From WM-3-3 sp041660045 (GTDB taxonomy: Bacteria > Pseudomonadota > Gammaproteobacteria > Methylococcales > Methylomonadaceae): DNA of 64,000 bases. Both the position numbers and the translations under genes were made by a program. The stretch's first letter is position 1; every line of letters starts with the position of its first letter. The notes under the pieces are model-generated. The model had not been told where the DNA came from. It searched no databases and saw only the letters and a program-made list of their open reading frames with translations. Where the stretch lies: positions 124,001 to 188,000 of the forward strand of contig JBAZXA010000001.1 of assembly GCA_041660045.1 (NCBI GenBank), read 5' to 3'. Positions 18,300 to 27,436 of this stretch are shown here, one piece after another.

Positions 18300-19133
18300 A
18301 TGACAGCTCTAGAAACCGCTAATCATAATGGGTTAGTGTTTAACCAACTGCTATTTGGTTTGGCGATGATTGCTTTTTTTATGCTATTGGTTATTGAAAA
18401 GCGTCAGCCTTTTCGAAGTTTCCCCAATAAAATTTACAAAGAATCATTTGTTACTAATGTAACGGCATTTTTAATCAATAACATCTTATTAACGATCTTT
18501 AAAGCCTCTTCTTTATTTTTAGTTGCTCAGCAGTTTTCTTCATTTGGTTTGTTAAGTGGGCTAGATAATGGCCCTATAAAATGGTTATTGGCTTTTGCCT
18601 TATTCGATTTGGCCATTTATATCTGGCATTTTGCCAGCCATAAATACGAATGGCTTTGGCGTTTTCACAAAGTCCACCACAGTGATAAAAGCATAAATGT
18701 ATCAACTGGGTTTCGTTTTCATGTCTTTGACCTATTATTAGAAATTGTTTACAAATGTTTGTTTGTTATAGTAATTGGGGTAGATGCTTATGTCGTATTA
18801 TCGATTGAAATTGTAGAACTATTTTTTATCTTCTTTCATCACGCCAATATCGCAGTGCCTTACGAAGAAAAAATTTCACAGTTTATTATTACCCCAGCAT
18901 TACACAGGACGCATCACTCAACCTTACGTAAACAACATGATAGTAATTACGGCATAGTTTTATCAATTTGGGATAGGCTTTTTGGAACTCGCAAAGAGTT
19001 GGTGCCAGAACAGATAGGATTGGATTTGGTGGAGGCTGAAAACTTTATCCAGCTGTTTTCACTGGCATTTATCACAGAACGTAAAATTATGAAAATTTTG
19101 GCTTTAATACCCAAAGGCAAAAAAAAACATTAG
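18300..19133 (+). CDS. Fatty acid hydroxylase / sterol desaturase superfamily membrane protein
   Basis: A 277-residue integral membrane di-iron protein. Histidine clusters expected for the family are visible: HFASHKYEWLWRFHKVHHSD (~100-119, HxxxH and HxxHH), FHHANI (~177-182) and HRTHHS (~199-204). Four to five hydrophobic segments flank them. Members hydroxylate or desaturate lipids or sterols; the substrate is unknown. It starts 22 bases after the LOV gene and ends 8 bases before msrP, so it is likely co-transcribed. Confidence 0.88.
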   Translation: MTALETANHNGLVFNQLLFGLAMIAFFMLLVIEKRQPFRSFPNKIYKESFVTNVTAFLINNILLTIFKASSLFLVAQQFSSFGLLSGLDNGPIKWLLAFALFDLAIYIWHFASHKYEWLWRFHKVHHSDKSINVSTGFRFHVFDLLLEIVYKCLFVIVIGVDAYVVLSIEIVELFFIFFHHANIAVPYEEKISQFIITPALHRTHHSTLRKQHDSNYGIVLSIWDRLFGTRKELVPEQIGLDLVEAENFIQLFSLAFITERKIMKILALIPKGKKKH

Positions 19134-19141
19134 CTTGAGTA

Positions 19142-20089
19142 ATGAAAACTTATCCCCAAAAATCAGTCCCAACGAGTGAGATTACAGACCCTACGGTATT
19201 TAGCCAACGCCGTAGCCTAATCAAAGCTTTCTTACTCGGCGCGGTAAGTAGCCAGTCATTACTAGCCTCGGCCGGGCAGCCAATTAACCCGTTAGCTGTG
19301 GCAACTACAGGCACACAACTTGATTGGACACCAACACCATTGGCATTAATACAAAATTATACCAATTATTACGAATTTGCATTTTCTAAGGAAGGCGCCA
19401 CTAACACTGCTCAAGCCTTGACTATAGACCCATGGAGTGTTGAGGTTTGTGGTGAAGTTGAAAAGCCTGGGCGTATTAACTTGGAAGACATTTTGCATCA
19501 ATTTACCCTAGAAGAACGTATTTACCGTTTTCGATGTGTAGAAGCTTGGTCTATGGTAGTACCATGGCTGGGTTTTCCGCTAAATCAGCTTTTAGCCCGT
19601 TTTAAACCTTTATCCGGTGCCAAGTTTGTAAAATTTACCTCCATTTCAGCGCCGGAGGCTATGCCTAACCAGGCTCGCCAAGCTATGTTGGAATGGCCTT
19701 ATAGCGAAGGTTTGCGGATTGATGAAGCAATGCATCCTTTAACTTTACTGGCCACAGGCATGTATGGTAATCCCTTAGCTAAACAAAATGGCGCACCTAT
19801 ACGCTTGGTTGTGCCCTGGAAATATGGTTTTAAGAGTATTAAGGCGGTGGTTAAAATAGAATTACTAAAAACAGCACCGATGACAACGTGGAAAAAAGCT
19901 GCACCTGAAGAATATGGTTTTTATGCCAATGTTAATCCGTCGGTGCCGCACCCACGTTGGAGCCAGTTTAGTGAAAGGTTGCTAGGTAGCGCTTTTTTTA
20001 GTCCGAGACGGAAAACTGAATTGTATAACGGCTATGCCGAACAGGTCGCTGCGCTCTATGCTGATATGGATTTACGGCATTTTTTCTGA
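19142..20089 (+). CDS. msrP: Protein-methionine-sulfoxide reductase catalytic subunit MsrP
   Basis: A 315-residue periplasmic molybdopterin enzyme that repairs oxidised methionine in envelope proteins. A twin-arginine signal is visible (QRRSLIKAFLLGAVSS, RR at 23-24). The cofactor-ligating Cys132 lies in FRCVEAWSMVVPW, and the C-terminal block includes PLRLVVPWKYGFK-like sequence (APIRLVVPWKYGFKSIK). Length fits YedY. Its TGA overlaps the msrQ ATG (TGATG), showing translational coupling with its heme subunit. Confidence 0.95.
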   Translation: MKTYPQKSVPTSEITDPTVFSQRRSLIKAFLLGAVSSQSLLASAGQPINPLAVATTGTQLDWTPTPLALIQNYTNYYEFAFSKEGATNTAQALTIDPWSVEVCGEVEKPGRINLEDILHQFTLEERIYRFRCVEAWSMVVPWLGFPLNQLLARFKPLSGAKFVKFTSISAPEAMPNQARQAMLEWPYSEGLRIDEAMHPLTLLATGMYGNPLAKQNGAPIRLVVPWKYGFKSIKAVVKIELLKTAPMTTWKKAAPEEYGFYANVNPSVPHPRWSQFSERLLGSAFFSPRRKTELYNGYAEQVAALYADMDLRHFF

Positions 20090-20706
20090 TGTTTTCTAAA
20101 ATCAGCTGGTGGCTGTGCTTATTCTTTTTAAGTCTTGTACCGTTGTTAACAGTGATGGCGGATATTGCGTTTGATAATTTGGGATCAAACCCTATCCAGG
20201 CCTTACATATCCGTTTTGGCGATTGGTCATTACGTTTTCTGTGGTTGACATTAGCGGTTACACCTATACAAAACCTCACCAAATGGCCAAGATTGTCTAT
20301 CTATAGACAGCTGTTTGGTTTGTTGACTTTTTTTTATGCCAGTCTGCATTTAATCGCTTATTTATGGGTAGATCAGGGTTTTCAGTGGCGGACTATTGCC
20401 ATCGATATTATCGAAAGCCGCTATATCTGGTTTGGCTTGCTGGCTTATAGCATTATATTTCTTTTGGCAATTACCTCACCCAAACAGGCTAAGCAACTTT
20501 TAGGCAAAAATTGGAAAAAACTACACCGTTATATTTACTTGGCGTCAGCGGCAGCGATAATCCACTATTATTGGCAACTCAAGGGCAATTTGGTAGAACC
20601 CTTGTTCTACTTAGTGTTATTATTTTTTTTACTGGGCTTCCGCTTGTTGTTACGCTTTAAAAACAAAAGCTTGGGTAAGTTAATGCTGCCTAAAGGCCGG
20701 CTCTAA
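20089..20706 (+). CDS. msrQ: MsrPQ heme-binding membrane subunit MsrQ
   Basis: A 205-residue inner-membrane protein of the YedZ/ferric reductase-like family, with about five to six hydrophobic segments. Conserved histidines for heme appear in YASLHLIAYLW (~84-94), LHRYIYLASAAAIIHYYW (~144-161). It passes electrons from the quinone pool or flavin to MsrP. It overlaps the msrP stop codon by one base. Family length is about 200 residues, as here. Confidence 0.94.
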   Translation: MFSKISWWLCLFFLSLVPLLTVMADIAFDNLGSNPIQALHIRFGDWSLRFLWLTLAVTPIQNLTKWPRLSIYRQLFGLLTFFYASLHLIAYLWVDQGFQWRTIAIDIIESRYIWFGLLAYSIIFLLAITSPKQAKQLLGKNWKKLHRYIYLASAAAIIHYYWQLKGNLVEPLFYLVLLFFLLGFRLLLRFKNKSLGKLMLPKGRL

Positions 20707-20868
20707 GCAGAGCAATAACTGCAAATGGGCGAATCGCTAGTCAAATAGCCGTGCTTTTCTGCCCCGCATTAGGGTTTTCGCAACAGCTACAAATCATGCG
20801 ATAGGGTGTTTTTTAAACGCCCCACTTGTATACTAGCCATAATTTAGTCTGACCTTAGTTATAAACCG

Positions 20869-22236
20869 TTGCCGAATACCTTAATCTATCCACTCCCTTA
20901 TTTCGAAAATAGCGCAAACTTTTTCTCACTGCTGGCTGACCAGCCTTGGTCTGTGTTTTTGGATAGTGGCTATCCTTATAGTCAGCAAGGGCGTTATGAC
21001 ATTTTTGCGGCTGATCCTGTTTGTAATTTAGTAACACATGGCGATATTACCGTAATCACCGAAAACGGCACTAGCTATACCAGCAGCGAAGACCCGTTTG
21101 ACTTGCTTAAACAGCAGTTACAAAAACATAGCAACTCAAAGACCGCGCTACCTTTTAATGGTGGATGCATAGGTTATTTTGGCTATGATCTGGCTAGACG
21201 ATTAGAAAAGTTGCCAGAAATTGCTGTTGATGCAGAACACATACCTGATATGGCTGTTGGTATTTATCATTGGGCAGTAGTGGTTGACCATGTTGAACAA
21301 AAAAGCTATCTCGTGGGTTTAGCCATTTCGGCTAGTGATTGGCAAAGTTTAATTGAACGGTTTAGCGTGTTGCCAGCATTAGCCGCGTCTGGCAATTTTC
21401 AGGTAGGCGAAATTAAGGCTAATATGGATAAAACCGATTACGCCAAAGCTTTTACTAAAATACAAGCTTATTTAAAAGAAGGCGATTGCTACCAAGTTAA
21501 CCTAAGCCAACGCTTTACCGCACAATGCCAGGGTAATCCGTGGTTGGCATATCTCTCGTTAAGGCAACAGAATCCTGCACCATTCAGTGCCTATTTAAAT
21601 TTTCCGGCAGTGCAAGTGTTAAGTTCATCACCGGAGCGCTTTTTAAAGTTATCGAATGGTTCGGTGGAAACTAAACCAATTAAAGGCACCGTGCCACGCA
21701 AGCAAAATGCCAAAGCCGATTTGCAACAGATTCAGCATTTGCAGGCTAGCGCTAAAGACAGGGCTGAAAACTTGATGATAGTTGATTTGCTGCGCAATGA
21801 TTTAGGTAAAACCTGCGACACGGGTTCAGTAAAAGTCCCGGTCTTGTTTGATGTGGAAACTTATGCCACGGTGCATCACTTAGTCAGCACGGTGACTGGC
21901 GAATTATCTGAAAAGCAACATGCTTTGGATCTACTGAAAACCTGTTTTCCAGGTGGCTCTATTACTGGCGCGCCTAAAATACGGGCGATGGAGATTATAG
22001 AAGAGTTGGAGCCGCACCGGCGCGGGGTCTATTGTGGGGCGGTGGGTTATATCGGTTTTGATGGCAATATGGACACTAATATTGCCATTAGGACGATGGT
22101 CTATTCCGATAATCAATTGCGTTTTTGGGCTGGTGGCGGCATAGTCAATGACTCCGTGATGGAGGCCGAGTATCAAGAATGTTTTGATAAAGCGGCAGCT
22201 ATGCTAGCGGTGTTAAAACAATTTTCTCAGCCTTGA
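20869..22236 (+). CDS. pabB: Aminodeoxychorismate synthase component I (PabB)
   Basis: A 455-residue chorismate-binding enzyme that makes 4-amino-4-deoxychorismate, the precursor of p-aminobenzoate. Catalytic blocks include EGDCYQVNLSQRF (~205-217), SSSPERFLKL, KPIKGTVPR, DLLRNDLGKTC, and PGGSITGAPKIRAMEIIEEL (~369-388). TTG at 20869 is the only start-like codon after an in-frame stop at 20845-20847. pABA feeds both folate and, here, beta-RFAP synthase for H4MPT. No pabA or pabC is adjacent. The stop overlaps the following kinase gene as TTGA. Confidence 0.93.
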   Translation: MPNTLIYPLPYFENSANFFSLLADQPWSVFLDSGYPYSQQGRYDIFAADPVCNLVTHGDITVITENGTSYTSSEDPFDLLKQQLQKHSNSKTALPFNGGCIGYFGYDLARRLEKLPEIAVDAEHIPDMAVGIYHWAVVVDHVEQKSYLVGLAISASDWQSLIERFSVLPALAASGNFQVGEIKANMDKTDYAKAFTKIQAYLKEGDCYQVNLSQRFTAQCQGNPWLAYLSLRQQNPAPFSAYLNFPAVQVLSSSPERFLKLSNGSVETKPIKGTVPRKQNAKADLQQIQHLQASAKDRAENLMIVDLLRNDLGKTCDTGSVKVPVLFDVETYATVHHLVSTVTGELSEKQHALDLLKTCFPGGSITGAPKIRAMEIIEELEPHRRGVYCGAVGYIGFDGNMDTNIAIRTMVYSDNQLRFWAGGGIVNDSVMEAEYQECFDKAAAMLAVLKQFSQP

Positions 22237-22793
22237 AAGTCATTAAACTAGGGGGTAGCTTGCTACACCCAAATAGGCTGCTCAATTGTTTAGATTATAT
22301 AGAGCAACACGATCAACACGTGCCTATGGTGATAGTGCCTGGTGGTGGGGTATTTGCTGATCAGGTAAGACATGCCCAGCAACAATGGCAGTTTGATGAT
22401 GTTGCAGCGCACCAGATGGCAATTTTAGCCATGCAGCAGATGGCCTTGTTATTCAACGGATTAAAACCTAGTTTTAAAATAGCCAATAGCATTGCGGAAA
22501 TACAATTACATTTAGTGGCGCACCACAGGATTATCTGGTCACCAGCTATTGCGGAACTAAATAACGCCGGTATCGCGGCCAGTTGGGGGGTGACCTCAGA
22601 TAGCCTGTCAGCCTGGCTAGCGCAGGTATTGTTAACGGATGAACTGGTGTTGGTTAAGTCGGCACAAATTCCTAAGGATTACAGTTTGCAAGAATTAGCG
22701 CAATTAGCGGTTTTGGATTCGGCGTTTTGCAATTTTGTCAGGAATGTTACCTATAAAATTAGTGTTGTAAACTATCAGCAGTTTTCTGCCTAA
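22233..22793 (+). CDS. Amino acid kinase family protein, MfnE-like
   Basis: A 186-residue short amino-acid-kinase-fold protein. Signatures are VIKLGGSLL at the N-terminus and VIVPGGGVFADQVR (~33-46), then WGVTSDSLSAWLA (~128-140). The archaeal member MfnE phosphorylates the aminomethylfuran phosphate to a diphosphate in methanofuran synthesis, and methylotrophs carry a homologous short kinase with C1 genes. Start is the TTG that overlaps the pabB stop (TTGA). Placement with pabB links pterin and furan cofactor supply. Confidence 0.82.
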   Translation: MKVIKLGGSLLHPNRLLNCLDYIEQHDQHVPMVIVPGGGVFADQVRHAQQQWQFDDVAAHQMAILAMQQMALLFNGLKPSFKIANSIAEIQLHLVAHHRIIWSPAIAELNNAGIAASWGVTSDSLSAWLAQVLLTDELVLVKSAQIPKDYSLQELAQLAVLDSAFCNFVRNVTYKISVVNYQQFSA

Positions 22794-22824
22794 GCTAGGC
22801 TAACGCTTTAATCGATGGTAAAAC

Positions 22825-23472
22825 ATGTTTGATTTAATTATGAATGTTCTCGCTAAAAAGTTTCGCAGCGCCTATTACAATGCCCGCGAATCCATAGGTG
22901 ACCCCAAACGCGTGCTAGTTGTAAAGCAAGTTGAGCAGGCATGTCAAAGTTTGCAAGACACCCGCGATGAGTTTGAAGATGCCTTGGAGCGCTTTAAAGC
23001 CCTGGTTACAGTAAATGAAACCGGATTAGACCATCGCTATAACTTACTCAACCGCCAATACCTTTATTGTAAGGCTAAGTCTGAGGCTGTTAGTGACCGC
23101 ATTAGGTCTATAGAAATGGTGAGTGAGGCACTATTTACCGAGTGGGAGCGTGAGCTGGATGAATATTCAAACCGATCCTTACGCAATCTGAGTCGACAGC
23201 AGCTTAAACTTGCCCGGCAAAATTACACGCGGTTAGTAAAATCCATGCGCCGGGCCGAAGATAAAATCCAGCCAGTGCTGTCTGCGTTTAAAGATCAGGT
23301 CTTGTATTTGAAGCATAACCTTAATGCCCAAGCCATAGCCGCATTAAGGCATGAGTTTGTCGAATTGGGGATAGATATTTCGCAATTAATTACGGCAATG
23401 GAACAAACCATTGCCGAGGCAAGTCTTTTTGTATCAACGCTAGTTGAGCAGAAAGCCTTGCCTGGACGGTAA
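22825..23472 (+). CDS. DUF2959 family coiled-coil protein
   Basis: A 215-residue, almost wholly helical protein matching DUF2959: RVLVVKQVEQACQSLQDTRDEF near the start, YSNRSLRNLSRQQLKLARQN in the middle and the highly conserved DQVLYLKHNLNAQAIAAL near residue 165. No signal peptide is seen. The function of the family is unknown. It begins 31 bases after the MfnE-like gene and ends directly against the convergent lipoprotein gene. Confidence 0.85.
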   Translation: MFDLIMNVLAKKFRSAYYNARESIGDPKRVLVVKQVEQACQSLQDTRDEFEDALERFKALVTVNETGLDHRYNLLNRQYLYCKAKSEAVSDRIRSIEMVSEALFTEWERELDEYSNRSLRNLSRQQLKLARQNYTRLVKSMRRAEDKIQPVLSAFKDQVLYLKHNLNAQAIAALRHEFVELGIDISQLITAMEQTIAEASLFVSTLVEQKALPGR

Positions 23473-23895
23473 TTACAGTTTATAAAGAATATCGTTGGCT
23501 TTATCTTTAGGATCGGTTTTGCGGGTGCCCTTTTCTTGGTCTAAGCGTTCTTGGCCAAATTTGGCGATCATTTGATCCCAGCTAGAAAATTGTTCATAGG
23601 CTGGGAAGCCAGAGTTCTTGCGTTGTTGGTAAATTTCTTTGCCTAAAGCTATAATTTCTTGAGGTTTTTTGCCGTCAACTGCATCAAGAAAAGCCTCATC
23701 AGTTTTTAAAGAGTCACGGATAGTCCAAAAAGAGACCTCAAATTCAACACGGCTGTCAGGCGGCAAACGGTTTTTAAGTGCTTTAACTGATTTATAAGCT
23801 GTCCTCATGTTATGGCCATTAACTTGCTCGCCCTTGCCACAAGCAACTAATGTAAGACAACTGAAAATAATCAGAAGAGTGCTAATTTTCTTCAT
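23473..23895 (-). CDS. Small lipoprotein of unknown function (possibly DUF6694-like)
   Basis: A 140-residue protein with a lipoprotein signal: basic MKK, hydrophobic core, then lipobox LVAC with Cys19 (Gly at +2, which favours outer-membrane sorting). The mature part is charged and helical (TAYKSVKALKNRLPPDSRVE). The sequence recalls DUF6694 lipoproteins, but I am not certain. SD AGAGGT lies before the ATG. It is convergent with the DUF2959 gene with no spare bases between stops and faces away from the GTPase pair. Confidence 0.75.
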   Translation of the reverse strand: MKKISTLLIIFSCLTLVACGKGEQVNGHNMRTAYKSVKALKNRLPPDSRVEFEVSFWTIRDSLKTDEAFLDAVDGKKPQEIIALGKEIYQQRKNSGFPAYEQFSSWDQMIAKFGQERLDQEKGTRKTDPKDKANDILYKL

Positions 23896-23985
23896 AAGTT
23901 TGACCTCTAGGTTTACTGGATTACCTTAATTTTAATTTTAGATGGTGTTATATTTTTTATGGCAGCAAGCTACTAACACAGTAAA

Positions 23986-25770
23986 ATGCTAGGTCATTAT
24001 AAACCCAAGCTACTTAGCATGCTGGACTTTATCCAAATCTTAAAACAACGTTATCAAGCGGCTTTAACCCAGCAGGGCATACCTTCTGTCAGCAGCGAAT
24101 ATGCGCTTTGCATAGACCAATTGTTATTGGCTGAAGCCTTTATCCGTAAAGGTCAGTTGCTCGCATCAGACAGCCATACGCCATTGCAAATCGCCATACT
24201 GGGGCCAACACAAGCGGGTAAGAGTTCCATCGTTAATGTCTTATTAAATGCCAATTTAGCTGAAGTTAGCCCTTTAGCGGGCTATACCCGACACGCCCAG
24301 GGTTTTTGTCATGACTTACAAATCACCCAATGCCATGGTTTACAACGCTACTTTGGCCGCTTTCAACAACTACCGCGTGGGCTTGTGGCTACCGAGCGCT
24401 ACGATTGTTATTTTTTATCAGAAAGCCCTCATGCCAGCCCATATTTACCTGCTTGCGTTTGTTGGGATACGCCAGATTTTGATTCTATAGACGCCGGACA
24501 TTATCGGGAAGGCGTGCTACGCGCCTTAGCTTTGGCTGATATGATTGTGCTAGTGGTTAGCAAAGAAAAATATGCCGACCAATCCGTTTGGGACATGATG
24601 GCTACCTTAACTGTTTTACAACAGCCAACGCTCATATGTTTAAATAAGCTGGTAGAAGGTACTGAAGCGCTGTTGATAGAATCCTTAAAAGAAAAGTGGC
24701 AGCATGCTAGATCTGATGAGTTTCCGGGTGTGGTGCCCTTGTATTACCAAAAACCGGCAGGTATGCCCATCTGGCCAGCCGCGCACGCACAGGTGTTGCT
24801 AAAATTGGTGGAAAAGGCTAATCAGGGCCGAAAAAGACAATCCCGCTATGAACAAGCTTTCTTGCAGCAGCACTGGCAAAATTGGTTGGCGCCCGTGCGC
24901 GCCGAACAGCAAATTCTGGCTGAGTGGCAGGATTTGGTAGAACAACTGGTCCAGCAGGGGATGCAGCAATACCAACGGGATTTTCTTAACCATCCCTATC
25001 ATTACGAAACTTTTCAATACGCGCTCACCGAATTGCTTAACTTGTTGGAACTGCCTGGTTTTGCTGGCTTGCTGGCGGGTACTCGGCGGGTGTTGACGTG
25101 GCCATTAAGGCAATTAATGAGTTTAGGCCGCAAACGTATGCACATCGTGGATACCAGCCAAGAAATGGCCTTGCTCGAGCAGATTGCAGAGCACATGCTC
25201 ATACAACTGGCCGATAAGCTGTTGGATAAAACTGGGCAGGGCAACGCCAGCCGATGGTGGCAAGCTGCGGCTAGTGAATTGCGCAGCCAGCGTCCAGCAC
25301 TCTTGCAGAGTTTTACCTTAGCGGCCAAAAACTATCATTTAGACTTTCAACAGGAAGTGGAAAAAGCCGCGCGGCAACTCTATGAAAAACTACAGGAACA
25401 ACCTTTTTTATTAAACAGCCTGCGTGCCACCCGGGCAACTGCTGATGCCGCTGCCATCGCCTTGGCATTGCATACCGGCGGCATAGGCTTGCATGATTTG
25501 GTGATAGCACCGGCTATGTTAAGCTTAACCTCGTTATTAACCGAAAGTGCAATCGGCAGCTATGTGCATAAAGTAGAAGCCGAATTAAAACAACAGCAAT
25601 TTAGTAAAGTTAAACAGCAATTATTAATGGGTGTAATGCAAGAAAAATTGGCACATTTGCCCGAGCAATTAAGCCAACAATCGTTTTTTAATATTTCCCC
25701 TGAACAGCTGGAAGCCGCTGAATTACAGCTAAAAGATAAAGACAAGCGACATGGCTTACGATTATTCTGA
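23986..25770 (+). CDS. Membrane-associated GTPase-like protein, first of a tandem pair
   Basis: About 594 residues (an internal ATG at 24019 would remove 11). A P-loop GPTQAGKS lies at 73-80 and a G3-like motif DTPDFDS at 161-167 in which Asp replaces the usual Gly. The expected G4 (NKxD) is NKLV at 220-223, lacking the specificity Asp, so GTP preference is uncertain. The C-terminal part is helical with a hydrophobic stretch (~490-525, rich in Ala/Leu). The layout resembles dynamin-like or HSR1-type GTPases that act on membranes. It overlaps the next gene by 20 bases. Confidence 0.75.
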   Translation: MLGHYKPKLLSMLDFIQILKQRYQAALTQQGIPSVSSEYALCIDQLLLAEAFIRKGQLLASDSHTPLQIAILGPTQAGKSSIVNVLLNANLAEVSPLAGYTRHAQGFCHDLQITQCHGLQRYFGRFQQLPRGLVATERYDCYFLSESPHASPYLPACVCWDTPDFDSIDAGHYREGVLRALALADMIVLVVSKEKYADQSVWDMMATLTVLQQPTLICLNKLVEGTEALLIESLKEKWQHARSDEFPGVVPLYYQKPAGMPIWPAAHAQVLLKLVEKANQGRKRQSRYEQAFLQQHWQNWLAPVRAEQQILAEWQDLVEQLVQQGMQQYQRDFLNHPYHYETFQYALTELLNLLELPGFAGLLAGTRRVLTWPLRQLMSLGRKRMHIVDTSQEMALLEQIAEHMLIQLADKLLDKTGQGNASRWWQAAASELRSQRPALLQSFTLAAKNYHLDFQQEVEKAARQLYEKLQEQPFLLNSLRATRATADAAAIALALHTGGIGLHDLVIAPAMLSLTSLLTESAIGSYVHKVEAELKQQQFSKVKQQLLMGVMQEKLAHLPEQLSQQSFFNISPEQLEAAELQLKDKDKRHGLRLF

Positions 25771-27373
25771 ATTAGTGATAAAAACCAAAACCTGGCTGGC
25801 ACAAGCGGTAATAGCAGGCTGGCTTAACCCGGCATCGGTGCAAGTAATTGAGCAGCTAGATACCCGCTCGCCCGATAATTTGTTTGACATGCCCGGAACA
25901 CGTCCCTTATTAGTGGCATTTATGGGTGGAACTGGCGTGGGCAAAAGCTCATTGCTAAACCGCTTAGCGGGGCAAGCCATTGCCCAAACCGGTGTGGTTA
26001 GACCTACCTCCCGTGAAGTCACGTTATATCACCATCAATCTGTAGCTATCCAACACTTGCCCGAACAATTACCTACGGCCAGCATAAATATTGCAAAACA
26101 TGAGGATATGGCTAAAAAAAATATCATCTGGATAGACATGCCAGATTTTGACAGCACCGACCACAACAATAAGGCCCAAGTACTACAATGGTTGCCGCAT
26201 ATTGATGTATTAATTTATGTGGTTAGCCCAGAACGATACCGGGATGAAAAAGCATGGCAGTTATTATTGGCCGAAGGCGGGCGGCATGCCTGGCTGTTTG
26301 TTTTAAACCAATGGGATAAAGGACAACCCGCACAATTTGAAGATTTTAACCAGCAATTAAATAAAGCCGGTTTTAATGACCCTATCATTTATAAAACCAG
26401 CTGTGTCGACATAAATGCTACCGACCAATTTAACGCACTAGACCTTAACATCCAAGAATTAGCTAACGAACATATTATTGGGCAATTAAAGTTGCGTAGC
26501 CAGCAAGTCCGAAAAAACGAACTAAAACAACAGCTGGAAGATTTACTTGTGAGCATGGGCTCAGCACAAAATATATTGCAACTTTCAAGGCTTTGGCAGC
26601 AACAATGGGAAAAAACCTCAAGTTTGTTACAACAAGGCTTTGCTTGGCCGTTGCAACAATTGGCCAATTACTATGGCGAACATGCCGCAGACTTAATTGG
26701 CAATCCAACCAATACCACAGGTAACACCCCAGCTTTTTTATGGGATGACTGGGCCAATGCGCGCTTTAATGATGGTTTAGATGAATTCATTTTATCGGCA
26801 AACCAACTAGGCTTGCCAATCCTGCCAATTAAAAACCAACTCGCAGTGATTCGGGAAAAAGCAGCCGGCATCATTCACAGCCAAACCAACTTACTAGCCA
26901 GACAAGCATTAGCCAAACCGGGCAACTTACTCCATCGTAGTTTTTTAAAGCTAATGCGTTTTTGTGAAATCGTTTTGCCCATGGCGGCAATCGGCTGGGT
27001 TAGTTATCAAGTTTTAACCGGCTATTACCAAAGCAGTCTACAAGGTCTTCAGGCGCATTATTTAGGGGTTGATTTTGCCGTGCATAGTGGTTTGTTAGTG
27101 GTATTAAGTTGGCTAATGCCTTTTTTTATCCTAAAAAAACTCCAGCCATCGATCAAAAAAACCGCCTTAAAAGGCTTACAAAAAGGCGTTAACCAAAGTC
27201 TTGCACACATCGAAAGCGAGGTTTTAACAAGCCTAAACACGCTTAACCAGCAGCATAGCCAGTGCTTAGGCCAATTAACAGAATTGCTTAGCCATTGCCA
27301 AACGGATGCCGCGCCAGCCGCGTTGCCAGAAAATAAAACCCTAAAAAGAATACTGCTGGCATACCAAAAATAA
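25751..27373 (+). CDS. Membrane-associated GTPase, second of a tandem pair
   Basis: A 540-residue GTPase. G1 is GGTGVGKS (59-66), a Thr in RPTSREVTLY may be G2, G3 is DMPDFDS (129-135), and G4 is NQWD (186-189), which keeps the Asp that reads guanine. Two hydrophobic segments near 393-412 and 433-457 suggest a membrane hairpin, followed by a helical tail. It shares the odd D-x-P-D-F-D-S motif with its upstream partner, so the two probably work as a heterotypic pair. It overlaps that gene by 20 bases, implying translational coupling. Confidence 0.78.
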   Translation: MAYDYSELVIKTKTWLAQAVIAGWLNPASVQVIEQLDTRSPDNLFDMPGTRPLLVAFMGGTGVGKSSLLNRLAGQAIAQTGVVRPTSREVTLYHHQSVAIQHLPEQLPTASINIAKHEDMAKKNIIWIDMPDFDSTDHNNKAQVLQWLPHIDVLIYVVSPERYRDEKAWQLLLAEGGRHAWLFVLNQWDKGQPAQFEDFNQQLNKAGFNDPIIYKTSCVDINATDQFNALDLNIQELANEHIIGQLKLRSQQVRKNELKQQLEDLLVSMGSAQNILQLSRLWQQQWEKTSSLLQQGFAWPLQQLANYYGEHAADLIGNPTNTTGNTPAFLWDDWANARFNDGLDEFILSANQLGLPILPIKNQLAVIREKAAGIIHSQTNLLARQALAKPGNLLHRSFLKLMRFCEIVLPMAAIGWVSYQVLTGYYQSSLQGLQAHYLGVDFAVHSGLLVVLSWLMPFFILKKLQPSIKKTALKGLQKGVNQSLAHIESEVLTSLNTLNQQHSQCLGQLTELLSHCQTDAAPAALPENKTLKRILLAYQK

Positions 27374-27436
27374 ATTTGCTGGCGGAAATTGTCTTGGAAA
27401 CTAATGCTTTGTAGACTACAATGGTAAAGCTTACAC

